Part shown: piece after piece, positions 5,943 through 10,290 of the stretch
How positions within the stretch are numbered: the first letter of the stretch is position 1
Layout of the letters: each line of letters starts with the position of its first letter
DNA from: Competibacteraceae bacterium UBA3908
Lineage (GTDB): Bacteria > Pseudomonadota > Gammaproteobacteria > Competibacterales > Competibacteraceae
Assembly (NCBI GenBank): GCA_002391525.1
Contig: DGFE01000018.1
Location: forward strand, 1-10,290
DNA length: 10,290 nt
Reading direction: 5' to 3'
The notes under the pieces: generated by a model
Told to the model about the DNA's origin: nothing
Seen by the model: the letters and a program-made list of their open reading frames with translations, nothing else
The model's database searches: none
Position numbers and translations under genes: made by a program

Positions 5943-6715
5943 TGGTTGCACCGAGCGCTGTCCCGCCGGTCGTGCCGCCAGAGGCGCCGCAGCTGCCGGT
6001 GGAAGCCTCGCCGGCGCTCTACCAAGATCTTGCCGCCGTGCATCTGGCGTTCTATGGCCAGGGTGTTGTGCCCGGCCTGGACGTCGCGTTTTTCCGTGCG
6101 GCCTTGGCGGCCACGGCGGCCACCGACCGGCTGCTGTTGATCGGCAGCTACAGTGCCGTATTGCCGGCAGCGCTCGCGCATCGGCTGACAGTGTGCGATC
6201 TCAATCCGGACATGTTGGCGGAGGCAGTGCAGCGTTGGCCGCGGGCGGGCTTTCTTCAAGCGGATGTGCGCCGGTTGCCGCTGGCCGCGCGGTTCGCCGC
6301 GATCCTGATGCCCGGGGCGGTCACCGCCCATTTGCTGACCGATGCCGACGTCGCGGCGGCGACGACCAGCCTGGCTGCCGCGCTGGTCCCGGGCGGACAG
6401 CTCCGGCTGGACGCGTATTTGCCGGATATTGCCCGGACGCCGCATTTCAACGGAGTCGCGCGTTTCGACGTCAGTGGCGACGCTTGGACTCGCCAGGCAA
6501 CGCTGGTCGACGTCGATCCATCCGATGGCTGTCTGCAGGTCGACCTCTCGTTCGTCGATCCAGCCGGCCGCGTCGCGTGCTGCGAACGCTTGAGCCAGCG
6601 CACGTTCGGCGCGGACGCTCTGATCGCGGCACTGGAAGATCACGGCCTGCGTTGCCTCGAACGCACACTGTCACCGTCGACCGGGCGACTTTATCTGGGG
6701 CTGCGGCGGGTATAG
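5942..6715 (+). CDS. Class I SAM-dependent methyltransferase-like protein
   Basis: A 257-residue protein starting at ATG 5942 in a TGATG overlap with the dehydrogenase stop. The central part looks like a Rossmann methyltransferase: a strand and glycine turn RLLLIGSYSAVLP (motif I, about 63-75), an acidic residue ending the next strand (D86 in VCDLNPDML), then QADVRRLPL, FAAILMPGAVTAHLL and VPGGQLRLDAYLPD. Motif I is unusual: GSYSA replaces the common GxGxG, so SAM binding is likely but not assured. The C-terminal half (about 165-257), with several short beta-like segments, resembles the substrate domain of small-molecule methyltransferases. Placed between a dehydrogenase and an aminotransferase, it might methylate a keto acid or amino acid in the pathway. 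The start region (PSAVPPVVPPEAPQLP) is Pro-rich and probably flexible. Confidence 0.72.
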   Translation: MVAPSAVPPVVPPEAPQLPVEASPALYQDLAAVHLAFYGQGVVPGLDVAFFRAALAATAATDRLLLIGSYSAVLPAALAHRLTVCDLNPDMLAEAVQRWPRAGFLQADVRRLPLAARFAAILMPGAVTAHLLTDADVAAATTSLAAALVPGGQLRLDAYLPDIARTPHFNGVARFDVSGDAWTRQATLVDVDPSDGCLQVDLSFVDPAGRVACCERLSQRTFGADALIAALEDHGLRCLERTLSPSTGRLYLGLRRV

Positions 6716-6755
6716 CCGCCGGCAGCGATTGCCAACCCTGATTTCTTGTCTTCCA

Positions 6756-7853
6756 ATGAGCCTCTATATCCCGCTGGCGCTGCGACGGCAGCCTGTCCAA
6801 AATCCATTTCCGGGCCTGGCCTGGCTGGAGGCCAAGTTGGGCCATCCCATCGTCGACCGTTTAGGCGCGAATGAAGCGCTGCGGCTCGACAACGACTATG
6901 GCGTCGGCGTGCTGGACGCCTTGGCGCCGCAGCTGAGCGACCTCTTGCAACAGTACCCGGACCCGTCCGCCAGTGCGCTGCGGCGCCGCCTCGGCCACTG
7001 CTTGGACGTCGATCCTGCGGCGCTGCTGATCGACGCCGGCGCCGATAGCCTGCTTCTGCTCTTCCTGCGTGCCGCGACCGATGCCGGGCTGACGGTCGTC
7101 AGCAGTGCCGGCACCTATCCGACCTTCAACTATTTCGCCGCCGGACTCGGCCTGGCGACCGTTGAAGTGCCTTATCGTCGCGAGCGGTTCGCGCGATGTG
7201 CCGACTTGCCGGCGCTGCTCCGCGCTGCGCATGATCATTCGGCGGCGGTAGTGTATTTGGCCGATCCGGACAATCCGACCGGGACCAGCTACGACGAAGG
7301 CGAATTGCTGGCGTTCGCCACTGAGCTGCCCGCGAGTTGCTTGTTGTTGCTGGACGAAGCCTACGCCGACTTCGCCGCGACGCCGCGTAGTGCCAGCATG
7401 GTGCCGCAGATGGTGCGACTGCGCAGCTTCTCCAAGGGGTATGGGTTGGCCGGCCTGCGCCTCGGTTATGCGATTGCCGATCCTGCTTTGCTCGCGATCG
7501 CCCAGCAGGTACGTATTCACTATGCAGTATCCGGCCTGGCCCAGGCCGTTGCGGCGGAGCTGCTGGATACGCCGCAGCAGGCAGCGCTGCGGAAGGCGAC
7601 GTTGGCACTGCGCGACGATCTGAGCCAGCGGCTGGCGGCCCGTGACATTCCGCAGCTGCCCAGCGCCACCAACTTTGTGACCATTCCTTGCCGATCTGCA
7701 GCTACCGCCGCCGCCTGCCAAAGCGAGCTCTGGCAGGCGCAGATTGCCGTGCACCGTCCGACCCACCCAGCGATGGCCGATCTGCTGCGGGTGACGGTGC
7801 ATCCCCGGGCAAGCGATTCCGAGGTACTCGACGCGCTCGCTGCCGCAGTATGA
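6756..7853 (+). CDS. HisC-like PLP-dependent aminotransferase (fold type I)
   Basis: A 365-residue protein similar to histidinol-phosphate aminotransferase and related decarboxylases. Visible PLP-site motifs are ANEALRLD near the start (the usual NENP region), QQYPDPSASALRRRLG, N173-P-T-G176, D200 with Y203 (LLLDEAYADF) and the Schiff-base K227 in RSFSKGYGLAGLRLGY. The C-terminal LLRVTV carries the Arg expected to bind the substrate carboxylate. Length is normal for HisC (about 350-360). ATG 6756 is 40 nt after the methyltransferase stop and lacks a clear ribosome binding site; an in-frame TTG at 6729 is a weaker alternative. No other histidine genes are nearby, so a role in histidine synthesis is not supported. 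The context suggests transamination of a pathway keto or amino acid. It is the last gene of the run; I see no strong terminator in the 75 nt after it. Confidence 0.88.
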   Translation: MSLYIPLALRRQPVQNPFPGLAWLEAKLGHPIVDRLGANEALRLDNDYGVGVLDALAPQLSDLLQQYPDPSASALRRRLGHCLDVDPAALLIDAGADSLLLLFLRAATDAGLTVVSSAGTYPTFNYFAAGLGLATVEVPYRRERFARCADLPALLRAAHDHSAAVVYLADPDNPTGTSYDEGELLAFATELPASCLLLLDEAYADFAATPRSASMVPQMVRLRSFSKGYGLAGLRLGYAIADPALLAIAQQVRIHYAVSGLAQAVAAELLDTPQQAALRKATLALRDDLSQRLAARDIPQLPSATNFVTIPCRSAATAAACQSELWQAQIAVHRPTHPAMADLLRVTVHPRASDSEVLDALAAAV

Positions 7854-7928
7854 GCTGGCGTGCCGTCGCCCGCCGGAGAGCCTACGGTCGGCCTTGTCTT
7901 TAAAACCGCTTCCAGCAATGCCGTTGAT

Positions 7929-8311
7929 CTACATAGTTGCTTCGTCTGCGTCGGGCTCTTCGATGAAGATTTCCGCTTCACGCGCTGAAAGGCGTTCGTC
8001 GCCCGCTGAGCGCGTAGTTCAGCCGCTTGGGTGCGAGCTTGGGCGACTTCGATTTGACGCACGGCCTCCTGTTGGGTTTGCTCAGCTTGCTGCTGGCGTT
8101 GTTGCAGCATCTGGCGCTCCCCTTGGGCAAGGGTCGCTTCCCACTGGCCGAATGCCCATTCGCGACCATGATCATGGGCAGCAGCTTGCGCTTGGGCGCG
8201 GGCGAGCTGTTGTTGAGCGGTTTCAAGGGCGGTTTTGAGCCGCTGGCGTTCGTCCTCCAGTTCTTCGTCTCGGAGTTTGAGGGTAGGTAATGCCCCAAGA
8301 AATTCTTCCAT
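7929..8311 (-). pseudogene. Broken coiled-coil protein gene
   Basis: On the minus strand an open frame begins at ATG 8311-8309 and encodes a Gln/Ala/Glu-rich sequence with a long predicted coiled coil (for example LRDEELEDERQRLKTALE and QQAEQTQQEAVRQIEVA). Around 8000-8020 the good frame seems to change: the original frame runs on antisense to the aminotransferase gene, while another frame gives an acidic natural-looking tail (ERLSAREAEIFIEEPDADEATM) and stops at 7931-7929. The start has no ribosome binding site and lies just beside the IS3 element, so the gene may have lost its 5' end to that insertion. The function is unknown. Low-complexity coiled coils of this kind occur in KfrA-like plasmid proteins and transposon-associated proteins, but I cannot assign it. 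Confidence 0.45.
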
Positions 8312-8349
8312 GAGAAGTCAAACCGAAGAGACTTTGATTGGAGGACATC

Positions 8350-8627
8350 ATGGGCAAGCAACGCCGGAGTTGGAGCGTCGAGGAAAAGCTGGCGACGGTG
8401 CTGGCGGTATTGAGCGAGCGCCAGAGCGTGGCGGAGGTCGCGCGCCAGCGGGGGGGCGAACGAAAACCCGGTTTAGCGCTGGCAAGAGCGCTTTCTGGAA
8501 AGCGGCTGCCAAGGGTTAAACGGCGCGAAGAGCCAAACGGCTGACCAACGACTAGAAGCGGAGAATAACCAGCTCAAGAAATTGCTGGGCGAAAAGGCGC
8601 CAGAGATCGAAATTTCAAAAAAAAAAG
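8350..8627 (+). pseudogene. IS3-family OrfA (DNA-binding protein), frameshift plus amber stop
   Basis: ATG 8350 opens MGKQRRSWSVEEKLATVLAV and ERQSVAEVARQRG, the helix-turn-helix start of IS3 OrfA proteins. At a G7 run (8450-8456) the frame is lost; another frame continues with RWQERFLESGCQGLNGAKS and QTADQRLEAENNQLKKLLGE, the expected OrfA C-terminus with its leucine-zipper-like part. That frame has a TAG at 8474-8476 where OrfA proteins usually have Tyr before RWQ. Two independent lesions imply real decay rather than one sequencing error. GGAGG lies 8 nt before the start. OrfA binds the IS ends and is normally also made as an OrfAB fusion. Confidence 0.8.
8617..8627 (+). other. A10G run at the orfA/orfB junction, likely slippery site
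   Basis: Ten A residues followed by G sit where IS3-family elements carry the A-rich heptamer used for -1 ribosomal slippage that makes the OrfAB transposase. A run this long can also cause transcriptional slippage. Reading KKKLGRIQAWLPS in one frame and the OrfB entry MAAIAKLYDRDHQ in the -1 frame fits that layout. Confidence 0.6.
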
Positions 8628-8644
8628 CTCGGGCGGATTCAAGC

Positions 8645-9473
8645 ATGGCTGCCATCGCCAAGCTCTATGATCGAGACCACCAACGACGGTCGATCAAGGG
8701 ATTCATGCGCGTGGTGGGGCCACCGTACTGGCGATGACTATTTGCAAGGGGGTGCACGGCGCGAGCAACGGGGTGCGCTCCAATCGCAGGCGGTCACGGC
8801 GATCTTGGGCGTGGCGGGCGCACAGCCCACCTACGGGTATCGTCGAACCTACCATCGCCTGCGTCAACAACACATTGGGATCGGGCGCGAGCGAGTCCGC
8901 CGACTCCTGGGCGTGTTGGGCTTGCGACCGCCGCCGCTGAAGAAGAAGCGGCCCGCACCGGCGGTGCTCGCCGAGCGCGACTGGCCCGAAGGGCGACGGC
9001 TCCAGATCGACGCCACACGATTCCGGTTGGACGATGGCGTCGCCTGGGTCTATCTCGTCGAGGACGTCAAAACCCGCCAGTGCGTGGCCGCCAGCGCCGC
9101 CGCCACCTTGTTGCACGGTCATCGTCAGTTGTCAGCCCTGGGACTGGTTGGGCCACGCGTGGTGCAAAGTGACGCCGGTTCGGACTTTACCTCCGGCCAT
9201 TTTCAACAGGTCTGTCAGATCATCGGCCAGTGGGTCCGCTGCCGCGTCGCCCAGATCGGCGGCATGGGTATCCTAGAGCGTTTGAATCGTACCTTTAAGC
9301 ACGAGTTCGTCTTTCGACACGAGGTCAATACCCTGGCCGACCTTAGGGCACTGTTACCTGCATTTCAGCGCTGGTATAACGAGCAGCGGTTACACAGCCA
9401 CCTGGCGTATCATACGTCCGCCTCCGTTTTGGCTGATGAGGTGGCCGCTATGCTCTCTTATAGCCAATCTTAA
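8645..9473 (+). pseudogene. IS3-family OrfB transposase (DDE integrase core), frameshifted near N-terminus
   Basis: The likely start ATG 8645 gives MAAIAKLYDRDHQRRS and FMRVVGPPYWR, then TGA at 8735-8737; the rest is in another frame, from about 8740 to TAA at 9473. The large open part holds an HTH_21-like region (PTYGYRRTYHRLRQQHIG), then the rve integrase core: D in LQIDATRF (codon 9009), D in VVQSDAGSDF (codon 9171) and E in ILERLNRTFKHE (codon 9276). The second D and the E are 35 codons apart, matching the DD(35)E spacing of IS3. The C-terminal YNEQRLHSHLAYHT is typical. The single shift near 8728-8745 separates the first 30 residues from the core. The catalytic core itself is intact and would be about 245 residues. 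Confidence 0.88.
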
Positions 9474-9508
9474 GAATACTGATAAGCTAAAGGGACGACG
9501 AGACGCGC

Positions 9509-9517
9509 GGAGGTGAT
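9509..9517 (+). promoter_or_regulatory. Perfect ribosome binding site of the IS630 transposase
   Basis: GGAGGTGAT is fully complementary to the 3' end of bacterial 16S rRNA and lies 6 nt before ATG 9524. It fixes that start codon and predicts strong translation initiation. Confidence 0.75.
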
Positions 9518-9523
9518 GAGGCG

Positions 9524-10290
9524 ATGCGGTGTTCGAGCGACTTGCGCAAACGGGTGCTGGGGTTTGTGGCCGACGGGGGGCGCAAAGCGGACGCGGCGAG
9601 CCGGTTTCAGGTCGGGATTGCCAGCGTGTATCGGTGGTTGAAGGCCGAGGACGGGCTGGCCTACCGGCGTCCGGGGCCGCGTGGACCCCGGCGGATAGAC
9701 GGGGAGGCGTTGCGGGCGCAGGTGAAGGCGCATCCGGATTGGACGTTGCAGCAGCGGGCGCGGGCGTTGGGGGTCTCCCGCAACGGGGTGTGGTGCGCGC
9801 TGCGGCGGCTGGGGATCCGCCGCAAAAAAAACGCTGGGCTTATCGGGAGCGCGACCCGCGAAAGCGGCGAGCCTACGGGCATTGGCGAGACCGCGCGCAA
9901 CGGCGGGGGAAGATTCTGGTGTACGCGGATGAAAGCGGGTTTGAACCCGGCGCCGACCGCCGCCATGCCTATGGCCCTAGGGGGGCGCGCGTCCAGGGCC
10001 TGGTCTCCGGTCACAAGCGGCCCCGGACCTCGCTGCTCGCCGCGCGGATCGGATCGCGCCTGGAAGCCCCGTTGCTTTTTGACGGCACCTGCAACACCGC
10101 CGTGTTTGACGCTTGGCTCGCCCGGCAGCTCTGTCCGTTGCTCACCCCCGAGCATGTCGTGATCCTGGACAACGCCGCGTTCCACAAAAGCGCGAAAACG
10201 CGCGAGCTGATCACCGCCCAAGGCGCACGCCTGCTCTTTCTCCCGCCCTATTCGCCCGATCTCAACCCCGTCGAACGCGACTTGCGAAAT
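9524..10290 (+). CDS. IS630-family transposase, two frames joined at an A8 run, 3' end missing
   Basis: ATG 9524 encodes an N-terminal helix-turn-helix region (DLRKRVLGFVADGGRKADAA, FQVGIASVYRWLK) and a second one (RARALGVSRNGVWCALRRLG). After RRKK, at A8 (9824-9831), the sensible frame moves by -1 to KRWAYRERDPRKRRAYGHW, followed by the DDE core: D in YADESGFEP (codon 9928), D in VVILDNAAFH (codon 10168) and E in SPDLNPVE (codon 10273), 35 codons after the second D, as in IS630. Some IS630 elements are known to use programmed frameshifting at A-rich sites, so this may be a functional ORFA/ORFB layout rather than a mutation. The visible part stops just after the catalytic Glu, about 30-50 residues short. 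The remaining original frame after the A-run runs to 10162 but looks meaningless. Confidence 0.85.
10268..10290. repeat. Terminal direct repeat, right copy
   Basis: Identical to positions 1-23. The first bases encode part of the conserved NPVE catalytic motif of the IS630 transposase; the rest, reading RDLRN, is less typical of that family. See the left copy for interpretations. Confidence 0.9.

Larger units (their letters stand above)
8312..9480 (+). mobile_element. IS3-family insertion sequence, degenerate
   Basis: OrfA-like (8350 on) and orfB-like (8645-9473) genes arranged as in IS3 elements, joined at an A10 run that resembles the usual -1 slippery site. I could not find convincing terminal inverted repeats, so the limits are approximate: the left end lies between the coiled-coil start (8311) and 8349, the right end between 9474 and about 9500. 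Several disruptions show that the copy is inactive as read. Confidence 0.8.
9480..10290 (+). mobile_element. IS630-family insertion sequence, cut by right edge
   Basis: The transposase gene starts at 9524 and is still open at 10290, so the right end with its inverted repeat is outside. The left end must lie in 9474-9508, directly against the IS3 element; several TA dinucleotides there could be the TA target typical of this family, but I cannot fix the boundary. Confidence 0.8.

Noticed and set aside
5061..6643. Long minus-strand frames opposite the dehydrogenase and methyltransferase genes
   Set aside because: They are rich in Arg, Gln and Pro as expected for antisense of GC-rich codons, with no family motifs.
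6756..7853. Histidine biosynthesis hisC
   Set aside because: The fold and motifs match, but no other his genes are nearby and the operon context is different, so the gene symbol is not justified.
7520..7928. Extension of the coiled-coil frame antisense to the aminotransferase gene
   Set aside because: The coiled-coil character stops near 8000; beyond that the sequence is the shadow of a clearly coding aminotransferase gene.
1054..10290. Composite transposon carrying the operon
   Set aside because: The flanking elements belong to different families (ISL3 versus IS3/IS630) with different ends, so they cannot mobilise the block together in the classical way.
1..10290. CRISPR array or tandem repeats
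   Set aside because: No regularly spaced repeats were seen anywhere in the window.

Overview
The window has high-GC coding sequence, with intergenic DNA noticeably richer in A/T, and most likely comes from a proteobacterium. A gammaproteobacterium is my best guess, because the left edge encodes a YdgA/DUF945-type protein and the rest carries AzlCD, ISL3, IS3 and IS630 elements. This placement is an inference from gene families, not from a marker gene.

Layout. (1) Positions 1-443, minus strand: 5' part of a DUF945 protein gene that runs off the left edge. (2) 444-1017: non-coding, with a bidirectional intrinsic terminator, a 10-bp inverted repeat and an AT-rich stretch. (3) 1018-1053: the first 12 codons of a probable secreted-protein gene, cut by an ISL3-family insertion sequence (1054-2449). 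The element has perfect 31-bp terminal inverted repeats but a frameshifted transposase and no visible target duplication. (4) 2615-7853, plus strand: six intact, tightly spaced genes for a lysine-2,3-aminomutase-like radical SAM enzyme, AzlC and AzlD (two-subunit amino-acid exporter), a CtBP-like D-2-hydroxyacid dehydrogenase, a class I SAM methyltransferase-like protein and a HisC-like PLP aminotransferase. (5) 7929-8311, minus strand: a broken coiled-coil gene. (6) About 8312-9480: a decayed IS3-family element. (7) About 9480-10290: an IS630-family element whose transposase is in two frames joined at an A8 run, cut by the right edge.

The central six genes are the part worth attention. Three junctions overlap (17, 4 and 1 nt) and the others are 73 and 40 nt, so they look like one transcription unit. 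A candidate promoter and a 7-bp-arm palindrome lie upstream, in the gap after the ISL3 element. An aminomutase, an aminotransferase, a 2-hydroxy/2-keto acid dehydrogenase, a methyltransferase and an amino-acid exporter together suggest synthesis and export of an unusual amino acid or a derived hydroxy acid. The radical SAM enzyme keeps the iron-sulfur motif and a candidate PLP lysine. By my remembered alignment it has lost the residues that lysine 2,3-aminomutase uses to hold lysine, so its substrate is probably different. I do not recognise this gene set as a described pathway.

The mobile elements carry frameshifts, mostly at or near base runs, while the six metabolic genes are all open. The first and last 23 bases of the window are identical, which points to a circular molecule, an assembly overlap, or a fragment of the IS630 end at the left edge.
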